Source: Halopseudomonas laoshanensis
GTDB lineage: Bacteria; Pseudomonadota; Gammaproteobacteria; Pseudomonadales; Pseudomonadaceae
Assembly (NCBI RefSeq): GCF_008365385.1
Contig: NZ_QOVF01000009.1
Location: 1-64,000, forward strand
Direction of reading: 5' to 3'
Length of the DNA: 64,000 nucleotides
Position 1 is the first letter of the stretch; each line of letters begins with the position of its first letter. A model generated the notes under the pieces. That model saw only the letters and a list, made by a program, of their open reading frames with translations. It was not told the DNA's origin and made no database searches. The translations under genes and the position numbers were made by a program. Of the stretch, positions 1-9,367 are shown piece by piece.

Positions 1-60
1 CGGGAATCCAAGCGGACTATCAAATCCAAGAAGTGCTACCCAAACCCAAAGTCAAAATGG

Positions 61-215
61 ATTCCCGCCTGCGCGGGAATGACGGGGTGGGGCGCGGGCT
101 AATCCATACAACAGCCAGGGTGCGCACCGTACCCAAATCCAAACCCAGGTTTCAGTCATTCCCACACCTCCATGTCATTCCCGCCCACCTCCGTCATTCC
201 CGCGAACGCGGGAAC
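61..215. repeat. Dispersed palindromic repeats, block A
   Basis: Two clear copies of a 20-base palindrome with the pattern ATTCCCGC-N4-GCGGGAAT lie at 61-80 and 196-215 (the second ends GGAAC). Half copies reading CATTCCC lie between them, and the window opens inside another copy. The unit is usually followed by CATTTTGAC or preceded by its complement. The same unit recurs between genes near 1.7, 25.3, 46.5, 52.2-52.7, 58.8-59.0 and 60.1-60.3 kb. It resembles the dRS3-type or REP-like small repeats of Neisseria and Pseudomonas. No gene is seen in positions 1-299. Confidence 0.8.
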
Positions 216-299
216 CCATTTTGACCTTCCATCAGGCATCAGGGTGTTACACTACCCACCATTCAACCCAATCACCGCCGTCCCCCGAGGTAAGCATCC

Positions 300-1619
300 T
301 TGTTTAGCGAATTTGCCCTGCACGAACGTCTGCTCAAAGGTCTTGAAGAACTCAAGTTCGATACCCCGACCCAGGTCCAGGAAGCCGCCATCCCCCTGGC
401 CATCGAAGGCAACGATCTGCATGTCATCGCCCAGACCGGCAGCGGCAAAACCGGCGCCTTTGTGCTGCCCTTGCTACAGCGGTTAATGACCGAAGAAAGC
501 CAGGCCCTCGAGCCACGTGCGTTGATCCTGCTACCCACCCGCGAACTGGCCCGGCAGATCCTCAGCGAAGTACAACGCTTCGCCAAGTTCACCTTTATCA
601 AGGCTGAACTGATCACCGGCGGTGAAGACTTCAAAGTTCAGTCAGCGAAGATGCGCAAGAATCCGGACATCATCATCGCCACCCCTGGTCGCGCGCTCGA
701 GCATCTGGCAGCCAACAGCCTGATCCTCTCGTCCATCCAAGTGCTGGTTCTGGATGAAGCCGACCGCATGCTGGATATGGGCTTTACCGAAGACGTCATG
801 AAACTGGCCAATGCCTGCCCGCCAGAACGACAGACCATGCTGTTCTCCGCTACGAAAGGCAGCGCGGCACTAAAGCGTGTCGTAGAGGAGGTGCAGCGCA
901 CGCCACACCTGCTGCAACTCAGCACCGTCCGCGACGATACCCCGGCGATCACCCAGCAGGTCATCGCCGCCGACGACCAGACCCATAAGGAAGCGCTGCT
1001 CAAGTGGCTGCTGATCAACGAGAGCCCCGGTAAGGCCATTGTATTCACCAACACCCGAGTCATGGCTGACCGGCTTAACGGCGTGTTGCGGGCGATGGAT
1101 TTGCGGGTCTATGTGTTGCACGGCGAAAAAGACCAGAAAGACCGGAAACTGGCCATCGAACGCTTGAAGCAAGGGCAGGTCGGCGTGCTGGTCGCTACCG
1201 ACGTCGCCGCTCGCGGTCTGGATATCGACGAGCTGGACCTGGTCATCAACTTTGACATGCCGCGCAGTGGTGATGATTATTTGCACCGCGTAGGCCGTAC
1301 CGGACGGGCAGGGGCGGAAGGCGTGGCCATTTCGCTGGTCGCGCCGCACGAGTGGAATTTGATGTCCAGCATCGAGCGCTATTTACGTAGGCAGTTCGAG
1401 CGGCGCCTGGTTAAAGAGCTACCCGGGAGCTACAAGGGCCCAAAAAAGACCAAGTCATCCGGCAAGCCGGTAGGCAGCAAGAAAAAGAAAGATGACAAGA
1501 AGAAAGATGGCAAGAAGCGCCCGAAGTCCAAACCAGCGGCTAAACGTAAGCCCGCTGCGCCGGTAGGCCAGGTCGTGACAAGTTCAGATGGATTCGGCCC
1601 GCCAAAGAAGCGCAGCTGA
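300..1619 (+). CDS. DEAD-box ATP-dependent RNA helicase
   Basis: A 439-residue DEAD-box helicase, which would unwind or remodel RNA in the cytoplasm using ATP. All core motifs are visible: AQTGSGKT (residues 44-51, ATP binding), PTRELA, TPGR, DEAD near residue 151, SAT, and HRVGRTGRAG in the second RecA-like domain. After about residue 375 the chain becomes a basic low-complexity tail rich in Lys, Pro and Ser, as in RhlE/SrmB-type proteins that bind ribosomal RNA. Translation appears to start at TTG, with GAGG nine bases upstream; no in-frame ATG fits the conserved N-terminus. It stands alone and has no evident link to the polysaccharide genes. Which Pseudomonas helicase paralogue it is cannot be decided here. 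Confidence 0.93.
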   Translation: MFSEFALHERLLKGLEELKFDTPTQVQEAAIPLAIEGNDLHVIAQTGSGKTGAFVLPLLQRLMTEESQALEPRALILLPTRELARQILSEVQRFAKFTFIKAELITGGEDFKVQSAKMRKNPDIIIATPGRALEHLAANSLILSSIQVLVLDEADRMLDMGFTEDVMKLANACPPERQTMLFSATKGSAALKRVVEEVQRTPHLLQLSTVRDDTPAITQQVIAADDQTHKEALLKWLLINESPGKAIVFTNTRVMADRLNGVLRAMDLRVYVLHGEKDQKDRKLAIERLKQGQVGVLVATDVAARGLDIDELDLVINFDMPRSGDDYLHRVGRTGRAGAEGVAISLVAPHEWNLMSSIERYLRRQFERRLVKELPGSYKGPKKTKSSGKPVGSKKKKDDKKKDGKKRPKSKPAAKRKPAAPVGQVVTSSDGFGPPKKRS

Positions 1620-1632
1620 TTACAGATTCTTT

Positions 1633-1656
1633 GACGCCCCGCGAAAGCGGGGTGTC
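1633..1656. terminator. GC-rich hairpin after the helicase gene
   Basis: A near-perfect 10-base-pair stem with a GAAA tetraloop (CCCCGC-GAAA-GCGGGG core, extended by GAC/GTC) begins 14 bases after the helicase stop codon. There is no following T-run, so it may be a 3' stabilising or weak terminator hairpin, or a relative of the dispersed palindromes. A second repeat-like palindrome lies at 1731-1746. Confidence 0.45.
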
Positions 1657-1775
1657 ATGTACTGCAGTCACCCCTCACTGTGCCCAGTATTCCCGCACCA
1701 ATCCCGTCATCCGCGCATCTTTCCCGTCATCCTCGCGAACGCGGGGATCCATCTAAGGTCCGCATACCGCGTAGA

Positions 1776-2156
1776 TTAATCATCTGCACCTCTACTACCC
1801 TGACGAAACAGAAAGATCACCACCCACCCGCTCAATACGCCCGCACCGTTAGCCCCAAGGTCAGACCAGTCAGCTACGCGCAGCGGATGAAAGGACTGAA
1901 CATATTCGATGCCTGCACCGAGCGCGAAGATCATTAGCCCCCGTGCCCACCAACGCCAGCGTGGGAAGCTCAGATAGCTCAGCAGCATCAAAACAAAAAG
2001 CCCGCCTGCATGGTAAAGATCGCTCATCCAATTATAGGTGACAGGGGTCGGTGAGGGTCTTAGCCCAAGATACAAAGCCAAGAGAAGCACAATAAAAAAT
2101 AGAACCTTGAACATTGCCCGCAAGCGCACCCACCGGCGCGCAGTGCTCAGCCACAT
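1776..2156 (-). CDS. VanZ-like family membrane protein
   Basis: A small hydrophobic protein of 126 residues with four likely membrane segments, matching the VanZ-like family (named after teicoplanin-resistance VanZ, though most members have no known role). The motif YNWMSDLYHAGG and a GIEYVQSF segment are typical of the family: a conserved Glu in a helix near the middle, then D-W-SD--AN--G near the end. The ATG at 2156 has GGAG five bases upstream, which favours it over the GTG at 2162 and the internal ATG at 2114. It is transcribed away from the polysaccharide cluster. VanZ-like genes often border O-antigen loci in Pseudomonas, which is context only; resistance should not be inferred. Confidence 0.75.
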   Translation of the reverse strand: MWLSTARRWVRLRAMFKVLFFIVLLLALYLGLRPSPTPVTYNWMSDLYHAGGLFVLMLLSYLSFPRWRWWARGLMIFALGAGIEYVQSFHPLRVADWSDLGANGAGVLSGWVVIFLFRQGSRGADD

Positions 2157-2462
2157 AAACACTCCAATAAATTATTCAACCCACGTTGGTCTGATCATGC
2201 TCACGACGGCATGGGTTGACGTTATTGCGCGGCGTTCAGTTGCAATCGGATGATTCTACTGACCGCTTATAGCGCTGGATCATAACCTGAAGCGACATTA
2301 AATCCGAGTCGACGTTAGACCAATTGGTGCTCGGCAGCGTCAAACCTCAGTGCTACCATTCGCCAATCAAGCCAGCCTCTGCCCCATGTATGCCTTTCGG
2401 CGCTGCAGGCCGTTGCAGGACGTAGTAGGAAATTGAGCTCAAGTACCGAGGTTGGGGTAGTG
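2157..2462. other. Intergenic region between vanZ-like gene and broken epimerase
   Basis: About 300 bases separating the divergent VanZ-like gene and the epimerase pseudogene. It must hold the promoters of both. No open frame with a start signal and no clear ops or JUMPstart element is seen. Its composition is more even than that of the coding regions. Confidence 0.4.
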
Positions 2463-3419
2463 ATGAAGGTAATGGTGACGGGCGCTAACGGCTTCGTAGG
2501 ATCTGCATTAACTACTATGCTGTCTTGCAGCGGAAATTATTCAGTTTGCGGCGTCTCCAGAAGACCATTTGAAAGCGCCGCGGATGAGCATATTGTGATC
2601 GAGGGCTTCGGCCCTGATGATGCCTGGGCAGCCGCACTGGCGTCGGTAGACGTGCTCGTTCATTGCGCCGCACGAGTGCATGTCATGTCCGAAACCGCCA
2701 CGGATCCGTTGACCGCATATAGACAGGTTAACGTAGACGGTACATTGGCGCTCGCGCGTCAGGCTGCGAAAGCCGGAGTAAAGCGATTTATTTTCCTGAG
2801 CTCTATCAAGGTCAATGGAGAAGCCACGCATGCCAGTGGCGCATTCACCGCAGATGACGCGCCTGCGCCAGCGGACCCCTACAGCATGTCCAAATGAGAG
2901 GCAGAGCAGGGTCTAGGAGAACTCTCCCGTACCACCGGTATGGAAATAGTGATTATCCGCCCCGTCTTGGTTTATGGCCTCGGAGTAAAAGGCAATTTCA
3001 ATATCATGATGAATTGGCTATACAAGGGAATCCCGCTTCCGCTCGGTGCCATACATAACCAACGCAGTCTTGTCGCATTGGACAATCTGCTCGACCTTAT
3101 TGTCACCTGCGTTCAGCACCCTGCTGCAGCCAATCAAGTATTTCTTGTCAGCGACGGCGAAGATTTATCTACCACCCAGTTACTGCAGCAGATGGCAGTT
3201 GCCTTGTCTAAACCCGCCAGGTTGATACCGGTACCGGCCTCAATACTTGAGCGCGCAGCAAAGCTACTGGGCAGAAGTGCGATGGCGCAGCGCCTCTGCG
3301 CATCCCTCAGAGTGGATATGACAAAGACCTGCACAACACTGAATTGGCGGCCGCCAGTGTCCCTGAGCCAGGGTTTGAAACAGACAGCAGACGAGTTTTT
3401 GCGAACCCAGCGCTCTTGA
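2463..3419 (+). pseudogene. wbpV: WbpV-like NAD-dependent sugar epimerase/reductase, broken by in-frame TGA
   Basis: An SDR-family nucleotide-sugar enzyme (the WbpV type is thought to reduce or epimerise the 4-keto sugar made by WbpM) is interrupted by TGA at 2895-2897, just after the YSMSK catalytic motif. The reading frame continues past the stop without a shift (EAEQGLGEL, then IIRPVLVYG) to a normal end at 3419. The N-terminal part has the TGANGFVGSA NAD-binding motif and the C-terminal part aligns along its length with the intact copy at 45578-46534. That copy has Phe at the stop position; related enzymes commonly have Trp there, so one TGG-to-TGA change would explain it. The ATG at 2463 is preferred to the upstream TTG at 2433 because it begins the Rossmann fold. 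A sequencing error is possible. Confidence 0.85.
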
Positions 3420-3813
3420 TTTTTCAGTTTGATTATTCAGTCGTAAGCTCAGTCTTCCCAGCAAAGGCAGCAGCATACATGCCATTTGTCGGACCGCTGT
3501 ACAGGTCAAGCCCCAGCAGTCGGCGCTTGCAGAGCGTTAATTTCATGAAACCGAAATAATACTGAAATGCCATTGTTGTTGTCAGAAATCAGTGCAGTTA
3601 ACATGCGCGTTTATCGCTCCAAGCAGTCCCACGATTTGCCATTTGATTTTAATTACACGGATGTTCGCATTGACGCTGAGCTGCTCTCGGGTGTGCTCTT
3701 GATGATGCTGTTCTAACGTCGGTATAAAAGTGCAGACATTCGTCGGATTGATTGACCCCGTCTTTCGCGGTGCAATCGAGCTTACATAGCGTCACTTACA
3801 TGCTGAGGTACTA
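3420..3813. other. Intergenic leader before rmlA
   Basis: Nearly 400 bases without a convincing gene, AT-richer than its surroundings. It contains the best promoter candidate for the rhamnose cluster (3699-3728) and a ribosome-binding site (GAGG near 3805) for rmlA. No ops-like sequence was found, in contrast to the leader of the second cluster. Confidence 0.5.
3699..3728 (+). promoter_or_regulatory. Candidate sigma-70 promoter for the rml/ABC rhamnan operon
   Basis: TTGATG at 3699-3704 and TATAAA at 3723-3728 are separated by 18 bases, an acceptable -35/-10 pair. The inferred start near 3735 would give a leader of about 80 bases before rmlA. This is a pattern match only. Confidence 0.4.
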
Positions 3814-4701
3814 ATGAAAGGTATTGTTCTCGCGGGCGGCTCCGGCACGCGGCTTTATCCCATCACCAAGGGCGTCTCCAAGCAATTGGTGCCCATCTAT
3901 GACAAGCCAATGGTCTACTACCCCATCTCGGTACTGATGCTTGCGGGCATTAAAGATATTTTGATCATCACCACCCCAGACGAACAAGCCAGTTTTCAGC
4001 GTCTGCTGGGTGATGGGTCGGAAATGGGCATCAACTTTGAATACGTAGCTCAGCCATCTCCAGATGGCCTGGCGCAGGCGTTCATTCTCGGCGAAAAATT
4101 CATTGGCGAAGACGATGTTTGCCTTGTGCTGGGCGACAACATTTACCACGGCCATGGTCTGGCTCAGGTGTTGGCCAATGCGGTCAAAAACGTCACGCAA
4201 GAGAACAAGGCAACGGTATTTGGCTACCGCGTCCACGATCCGGAGCGTTATGGCGTAGCTGAGTTTGATGCAGATGGCACAGTGGTGAGCCTGGAAGAAA
4301 AGCCCAAAGCGCCCAAATCAAACTATGCTGTTACTGGCCTGTATTTTTACCCCAACGATGTAGTGCAAAAGGCCAAGGAGGTTAAACCCTCCGACCGTGG
4401 CGAGCTGGAAATAACAACGGTCAATCAGATGTATCTTGACGACAGCCGCTTGAAAGTCGAGCTGCTGGGCCGCGGTTATGCCTGGTTGGACACAGGTACC
4501 CATGAAAGCCTCCTGGAAGCCGCTCAGTTCATCGAAATTATCGAGAAACGCCAGGGACTCAAAGTTGCATGCCTGGAGGAAATTGCCTTCCAGATGGGTT
4601 ATATCGATAAAGATCAGCTACTGACGCTGGCCAAGCAGTTGTCCAAAAATCAATATGGCCAGTACTTGATCAAGTGCGCAGAAGAGGGCCCCATTCCATG
4701 A
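3814..4701 (+). CDS. rmlA: Glucose-1-phosphate thymidylyltransferase
   Basis: RmlA makes dTDP-glucose from dTTP and glucose-1-phosphate, the first step of dTDP-L-rhamnose synthesis in the cytoplasm. The 295-residue length is typical. The N-terminal nucleotide-binding motif GGSGTRLYP is present near residue 8, followed by the conserved K-Q-L--YDKPM-YYP region and EEKP near the middle. Its stop codon overlaps the rmlC start (ATGA), indicating translational coupling. Gene order here is A-C-D-B, unlike the BDAC order common in Pseudomonas. The feedback-inhibited housekeeping role and O-antigen role cannot be separated from sequence, but the downstream exporter and rhamnosyltransferases tie it to rhamnan production. 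Confidence 0.96.
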   Translation: MKGIVLAGGSGTRLYPITKGVSKQLVPIYDKPMVYYPISVLMLAGIKDILIITTPDEQASFQRLLGDGSEMGINFEYVAQPSPDGLAQAFILGEKFIGEDDVCLVLGDNIYHGHGLAQVLANAVKNVTQENKATVFGYRVHDPERYGVAEFDADGTVVSLEEKPKAPKSNYAVTGLYFYPNDVVQKAKEVKPSDRGELEITTVNQMYLDDSRLKVELLGRGYAWLDTGTHESLLEAAQFIEIIEKRQGLKVACLEEIAFQMGYIDKDQLLTLAKQLSKNQYGQYLIKCAEEGPIP

Positions 4702-5273
4702 AATTCACCCCTCAGGCGATTCCGGACGTTATCCTTTTCGAACCCAAGGTTCATGGTGATCAACGCGGTTACTTCGCGGAAACCTTTCGCCAGGACGTGT
4801 TCGATCAAGCCGCCGGCTACAAGGTCGAGTTTATTCAGGATAACGAGTCCAGCTCCAGCCGCGGAGTGTTGCGCGGCTTGCACTTTCAGCTGGCGCCGCA
4901 TGCTCAGAGCAAACTGGTACGTGTTATCAAAGGCGCCGTCCTGGATGTGGCTGTAGACATCCGCCAGGGCAGCCCCACCTTCGGCCAGCACGTGGCAGTA
5001 GAGCTGACTGAAGAGAACAAGCATCAGCTATTCGTTCCGCGCGGTTTTGCTCACGGCTTCGTGGTCCTCAGTGAACAGGCTATTTTTGCCTACAAGGTCG
5101 ATAACTACTATTCGCCGGAATGCGATCGCGGTCTGGCCTGGAATGATCCAGACCTGAACATTGATTGGCAGGTGCCAGAGCAGGATATCAAGCTGTCGGA
5201 CAAGGACGCTCGGCAGCCAACGCTCGCTACCCTTGGCAATATGTTTGAACATGGCGTGAATTATTATGCGTAA
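4698..5273 (+). CDS. rmlC: dTDP-4-dehydrorhamnose 3,5-epimerase
   Basis: RmlC epimerises dTDP-4-keto-6-deoxyglucose at C3 and C5, the third step of dTDP-L-rhamnose synthesis. The 191-residue cupin has the characteristic LRGLHFQ segment with catalytic His62 and the substrate-contacting [11 protein letters not shown] near residues 21-31. The ATG at 4698 overlaps the rmlA stop; a longer in-frame start at 4674 inside rmlA is unlikely because residue 1 at 4698 gives the conserved N-terminus. The gene's last eight bases overlap rmlD. Confidence 0.95.
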   Translation: MKFTPQAIPDVILFEPKVHGDQRGYFAETFRQDVFDQAAGYKVEFIQDNESSSSRGVLRGLHFQLAPHAQSKLVRVIKGAVLDVAVDIRQGSPTFGQHVAVELTEENKHQLFVPRGFAHGFVVLSEQAIFAYKVDNYYSPECDRGLAWNDPDLNIDWQVPEQDIKLSDKDARQPTLATLGNMFEHGVNYYA

Positions 5274-6150
5274 AACGGTACTGGTTACCGGCTCTACCGG
5301 CCAGTTGGGCCGCAGCCTGCAGGACTTGGCCGAGCAGAACACCGATGTTGAATTCACCTTCGTCAATCGCGCGTTGCTGGACCTTGCTGCTCCTGAACAG
5401 GTCATGGATTATCTGCAAAAGCATCAGTATGACTACATCATTAACTGCGGCGCCTATACCGCTGTGGACAAGGCCGAGCAGGAACGGGAGCTGGCCGAAC
5501 AGGTCAATCATCACGCCGTGGCGGCGCTAGCGAAGGCAGCCAAAGCGCAGGGCGCCTATCTGATTCATGTCAGTACTGATTACGTCTTCGATGGTTGTCA
5601 TTACAAACCCTATGCTGAAGACCACCCCACCGCACCGGTCAACAATTACGGCCAAACCAAGCTCAACGGCGAATTGGCTATTCAGGCGAGTGGCGCGAAC
5701 GCCTGCATAGTACGCACCAGTTGGGTGTATTCTCAGCACGGCAACAACTTCGTCAAGACCATGCTCCGCCTGGGGCGCGAGCGTGATGCTCTTACCGTTA
5801 TCGATGACCAGGTTGGCAGCCCGACTTACGCGACCGATCTGGCTTCCGCCATAATGGCATTGGTCCAGCAACAGGAAAGTAACCCTGTTGAAGGTTGCAG
5901 CGTCTTTCATTACAGCAACGAAGGTGTCTGCAGTTGGTACGACTTCGCCAAGGCAATTTTTGAACTGGCAGGCGTTGAATGCCAGGTTAAACCGATCGAA
6001 ACCAAAGACTACCCCACACCCGCAGCTCGGCCGCACTACAGCCTGTTGAGCAAGCAAAAATTCAAACAAACCACTGGCGAGAGCGTGCCCTATTGGCGCG
6101 ATTCGCTGTTGGTTTGCCTGGAACAAATCAAGGCCGATTCGCATGTCTAA
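5266..6150 (+). CDS. rmlD: dTDP-4-dehydrorhamnose reductase
   Basis: RmlD reduces dTDP-4-keto-L-rhamnose with NAD(P)H, giving dTDP-L-rhamnose. The 294-residue SDR protein shows the [10 protein letters not shown] nucleotide-binding motif near residue 8, STDYVFDG, and the catalytic YGQTK (Tyr and Lys). Start and end overlap rmlC and rmlB by eight bases each, so the four rml genes form one tightly coupled unit. Confidence 0.95.
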   Translation: MRKTVLVTGSTGQLGRSLQDLAEQNTDVEFTFVNRALLDLAAPEQVMDYLQKHQYDYIINCGAYTAVDKAEQERELAEQVNHHAVAALAKAAKAQGAYLIHVSTDYVFDGCHYKPYAEDHPTAPVNNYGQTKLNGELAIQASGANACIVRTSWVYSQHGNNFVKTMLRLGRERDALTVIDDQVGSPTYATDLASAIMALVQQQESNPVEGCSVFHYSNEGVCSWYDFAKAIFELAGVECQVKPIETKDYPTPAARPHYSLLSKQKFKQTTGESVPYWRDSLLVCLEQIKADSHV

Positions 6151-7219
6151 AATTCTGGTTACTGGTGGAGCCGGCTTTATTGGCTCCGCCGTCGTACGTT
6201 ATTTGGTCAACGAGACCGAGCACTCTGTGGTTAATCTCGACAAGCTGACCTACGCAGGCAACCTCGAATCCCTGAGCTCTGTCAGCAATGACCCGCGCTA
6301 CGCATTTGAACAGGTCGATATTTGCGACGCAGCTGAAGTGAAGCTGGTGCTTGAACAGCACCAGCCGGATCTGATCATGCATCTGGCAGCTGAATCCCAT
6401 GTGGATCGCTCCATCGACGGCCCTGGCGAGTTTATTCAAACTAACCTGGTCGGCACCTACGTCCTGCTGGATCAGGCAAGAGCCTACTTCCAGACGCTGA
6501 ATGCCGAGAAAAAAGCCGGCTTCCGCTTTCACCATATTTCGACCGATGAAGTCTACGGTGATCTACCTCACCCGGAAGAGCAGTCCGGTGAGTTACCACT
6601 GTTTACTGAGAGCACAGCTTACGCGCCAAGCTCTCCATACTCGGCCAGCAAGGCCGGTTCTGACCACCTGGTCCGCGCCTGGAATCGTACCTTTGGCTTG
6701 CCAACCGTTTTGACTAATTGCTCGAACAATTACGGCCCCTATCACTTCCCCGAAAAGCTGGTGCCCCTGATGATCCTCAATGCACTGGAGGGCAAGCCAC
6801 TGCCGGTGTACGGCAAGGGTAACCAGATTCGCGACTGGCTATATGTCGAAGATCACGCCCGAGCCCTAGTGCTGGTTGCGACCCAAGGCACAATCGGTGA
6901 AACCTATAACATTGGCGGCCATAACGAAAAGCAGAATATCGAAGTGGTTCACACCATTTGTGATCTGTTGGAAGAGCTGAGCCCGCGTGCGGAAGGCACC
7001 TACAAGGATCTGATCACCACCGTACAGGATCGCCCTGGCCACGACATGCGCTACGCCATTGATGCCAGCAAGATTCAGCGCGAGCTCGGCTGGGTACCGC
7101 AAGAAACCTTCGAAAGCGGTATCCGCAAAACCGTACAGTGGTACCTGGATAACCAGGCCTGGTGCCAGCGGGTGCAGGATGGCAGTTACCAGCGAGAAAG
7201 ACTGGGGAGCGCCAACTAA
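6143..7219 (+). CDS. rmlB: dTDP-glucose 4,6-dehydratase
   Basis: RmlB removes water from dTDP-glucose to form dTDP-4-keto-6-deoxyglucose, the second step in the dTDP-L-rhamnose pathway. The 358-residue SDR enzyme carries [10 protein letters not shown] near residue 7, the dehydratase signature STDEVYGD (Thr, Asp and Glu active-site residues) and the catalytic YSASK. The [12 protein letters not shown] segment is also characteristic. It overlaps rmlD by eight bases and is followed after two bases by the ABC exporter permease gene. Confidence 0.96.
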   Translation: MSKILVTGGAGFIGSAVVRYLVNETEHSVVNLDKLTYAGNLESLSSVSNDPRYAFEQVDICDAAEVKLVLEQHQPDLIMHLAAESHVDRSIDGPGEFIQTNLVGTYVLLDQARAYFQTLNAEKKAGFRFHHISTDEVYGDLPHPEEQSGELPLFTESTAYAPSSPYSASKAGSDHLVRAWNRTFGLPTVLTNCSNNYGPYHFPEKLVPLMILNALEGKPLPVYGKGNQIRDWLYVEDHARALVLVATQGTIGETYNIGGHNEKQNIEVVHTICDLLEELSPRAEGTYKDLITTVQDRPGHDMRYAIDASKIQRELGWVPQETFESGIRKTVQWYLDNQAWCQRVQDGSYQRERLGSAN

Positions 7220-7221
7220 CC

Positions 7222-8043
7222 ATGAGGGACTTTTCCATATCGCCCCTTGGTTTGGTAAGAGAAACATGGCAGAAGCGACGGCTCATTTACAACTTGTCGA
7301 AGCGTGAGGTCGTGGGTCGCTACCGCGGTTCTTTTGTAGGGATTTTCTGGTCTTTTCTCACACCAATACTCTTGCTCACGGTTTTCACCTTCGTCTTTGG
7401 TGAGATATTTCAAGCACGGTGGGGCGAGCGCGCGCAGAGCGGGTCACTCGATTTTGCTGTTGCGTTATTTGCGGGCCTGCTGTTGTTCAACTTTTTCTCT
7501 GAGTGCTTGGCGCGTGCGCCTAACCTGATTATTGGTAACGCCAATTACGTCAAAAAGGTGGTGTTTCCTTTAGAAGTTCTTACCTTGGTTACAATGCTCG
7601 CAGCACTGTTTCATCTGGTCGCAGGCTACATCATTCTGTTGATATTGATGACATTGTCCAGCTGGGAATTTTCCTGGAACATGCTCTGGGTACCGATTGT
7701 TTTTGCGCCTTTTGCAGTGATGGTCCTCGGTTTGACGTGGGGTCTTTCCGCTCTAGGAGTATACCTGCGTGACATCGGACAGCTTATTGCCCCGATCCTG
7801 ACCGCAATGATGTTTCTTAGCCCGATTTTTTACCCACTCTCGAGTGTCAGTGAAAAGTTTTTATGGATCTACCACGTGAACCCGCTGACGTTTGTGATTG
7901 AACAGGTTCGCACCGTTATGCTTCAGGGCGCAGAGCCGAATTGGTCGGGGCTCGGTTACTACACAGTAGCAAGCCTCATCATTGGATACGCCGGATTTGT
8001 TGTATTTCAGAAGACACGCAAGGGGTTCGCCGATGTGCTCTGA
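7222..8043 (+). CDS. wzm: ABC-2 type polysaccharide export permease (Wzm)
   Basis: Wzm is the membrane half of the ABC transporter that moves a finished lipid-linked polysaccharide across the inner membrane. The 273-residue protein has about six hydrophobic segments. Its N-terminus contains the R-EVVGRYRGSFVGIFWSF motif typical of O-antigen export permeases, and the C-terminal half has the AMMFLSPIFYPL segment. The ATG at 7222 is preferred over the longer frame because it starts two bases after rmlB and gives the family's usual N-terminus. It overlaps wzt by 11 bases. Export by Wzm/Wzt implies the polymer is completed in the cytoplasm, without a Wzy polymerase. Confidence 0.93.
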   Translation: MRDFSISPLGLVRETWQKRRLIYNLSKREVVGRYRGSFVGIFWSFLTPILLLTVFTFVFGEIFQARWGERAQSGSLDFAVALFAGLLLFNFFSECLARAPNLIIGNANYVKKVVFPLEVLTLVTMLAALFHLVAGYIILLILMTLSSWEFSWNMLWVPIVFAPFAVMVLGLTWGLSALGVYLRDIGQLIAPILTAMMFLSPIFYPLSSVSEKFLWIYHVNPLTFVIEQVRTVMLQGAEPNWSGLGYYTVASLIIGYAGFVVFQKTRKGFADVL

Positions 8044-9367
8044 CGTGGCGATCAAGGTTTCAAATCTTAGCAAGTGCTATCTGATCTACGACCGTCCTCA
8101 GGATCGCCTCAAGCAGATGCTGTTTCGTGGTAAGCGGCAATACTACAAAGAGTTCTGGGCGCTTGATAGCGTGAGTCTGGAAGTAAAGCGCGGCGAGACA
8201 GTAGGTATTATTGGGCGTAATGGCAGCGGCAAGTCCACATTGCTTCAGCTAGTCTGTGGCACCTTGAACGCCACTTCCGGCGAGATCACGACGAACGGCA
8301 AAGTGGCGGCACTACTTGAACTGGGGTCCGGGTTCAACCCAGAGTTTACCGGGCGCGAAAATGTTTACATGTCGGCTTCGATTTATGGCCTGACCAAGCA
8401 GCAGGTCGACGATCGCTATTCTCAAATTGAGGCTTTCGCCGATATTGGAGAGCATATCGACCAGCCAGTGAAAAACTACTCCAGCGGCATGTACGTGCGG
8501 CTGGCTTTCGCTGTAATCGCTCATGTAGACGCCGACATTCTCGTGATTGACGAAGCTTTAGCCGTAGGTGATGCAGTCTTCACCCAGAAATGTATGCGCT
8601 TTATCCGTAATTTCAAGAAGAACGGCACCCTATTGTTTGTCAGCCATGACATGAGCTCAGTGTTGAACCTGTGCCAGCATGCCATCTGGCTCCATCAAGG
8701 CAACTTGCGACAGGCCGGCCCAGCTAAAGAGATCGCAGAAAGCTATTTGCAATATACCTTGCAGGAAGTCTACGGCGATAACGCCTCGCTCAAAAGTATC
8801 AGTGACGAGCCAGGTGAAAATGTTGAGAGGGCAGAAGAAACCGACACGCCTACTGACTTCGCGCTCCTGAATTACGATAGCCAGATGCAGGTCTCTGACA
8901 ACCTTAACGACGCCAACGGCTGGAAGAGCGGCTCAGGGGAGATTTTATCAGCATCGTTGGAATCATTGTCGGGCGTGTCTGAAAACGTATACGTAGGCGG
9001 TGAGACGGTCCGTATAAGGATCCGCGCGGTAGCACATGTCGCTTTCGATCAGCCAATTTTAGGCTTTTTGCTCCGCGACCGCCTCGGGCAGGATCTGTTT
9101 GGCGAAAACACGCTAGCCTTTACTCATATCAAGCCCATGCCGGTCGCTGCTGGCGAGGTGTTTGAGGCCTATTTCACATTCCGCTTGCCGATGCTACCCA
9201 ATGGGCAGTACGTAGTGATGACGTCACTGGCAAACGGAGACTTGTACAACAATGTGCAACATCACTGGTTACATGACGCTTTGATACTCAACGTGTCGTC
9301 CAGCACCATCCGCTGGGGCCTGGTAGGTGTGCCTTTTGATGAAGTGGTGCTACAAAAACTCACATGA
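8033..9367 (+). CDS. wzt: ABC exporter ATPase with C-terminal carbohydrate-binding domain (Wzt)
   Basis: Wzt drives polysaccharide export with Wzm. Residues 1-250 form an ABC ATPase: Walker A GRNGSGKST near 61, the signature YSSGMYVRLA near 150 and Walker B VIDEALAVGD near 170. A linker rich in Glu and Asp (about 255-300) leads to a beta-rich C-terminal domain (about 300-444) of the Wzt_C type. In the E. coli O8/O9a systems this domain recognises the terminal modification that ends chain growth, so the 444-residue length predicts a modified non-reducing end here. The next gene supplies a methyltransferase domain, which fits. ATG 8033 lies inside the wzm end; the longer frame starting at 7982 is not needed. 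Confidence 0.93.
   Translation: MCSDVAIKVSNLSKCYLIYDRPQDRLKQMLFRGKRQYYKEFWALDSVSLEVKRGETVGIIGRNGSGKSTLLQLVCGTLNATSGEITTNGKVAALLELGSGFNPEFTGRENVYMSASIYGLTKQQVDDRYSQIEAFADIGEHIDQPVKNYSSGMYVRLAFAVIAHVDADILVIDEALAVGDAVFTQKCMRFIRNFKKNGTLLFVSHDMSSVLNLCQHAIWLHQGNLRQAGPAKEIAESYLQYTLQEVYGDNASLKSISDEPGENVERAEETDTPTDFALLNYDSQMQVSDNLNDANGWKSGSGEILSASLESLSGVSENVYVGGETVRIRIRAVAHVAFDQPILGFLLRDRLGQDLFGENTLAFTHIKPMPVAAGEVFEAYFTFRLPMLPNGQYVVMTSLANGDLYNNVQHHWLHDALILNVSSSTIRWGLVGVPFDEVVLQKLT

Noticed and set aside
1776..2156. VanZ-like gene as an antibiotic-resistance determinant
   Set aside because: No vanA/vanX/vanR genes are present, and most VanZ-like proteins in Gram-negative bacteria are not resistance genes.
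2895..2897. In-frame TGA in the WbpV-like gene as selenocysteine or recoding
   Set aside because: No SECIS-like hairpin was recognised and the position corresponds to Phe or Trp in relatives, not a catalytic Cys; nonsense mutation is simpler.
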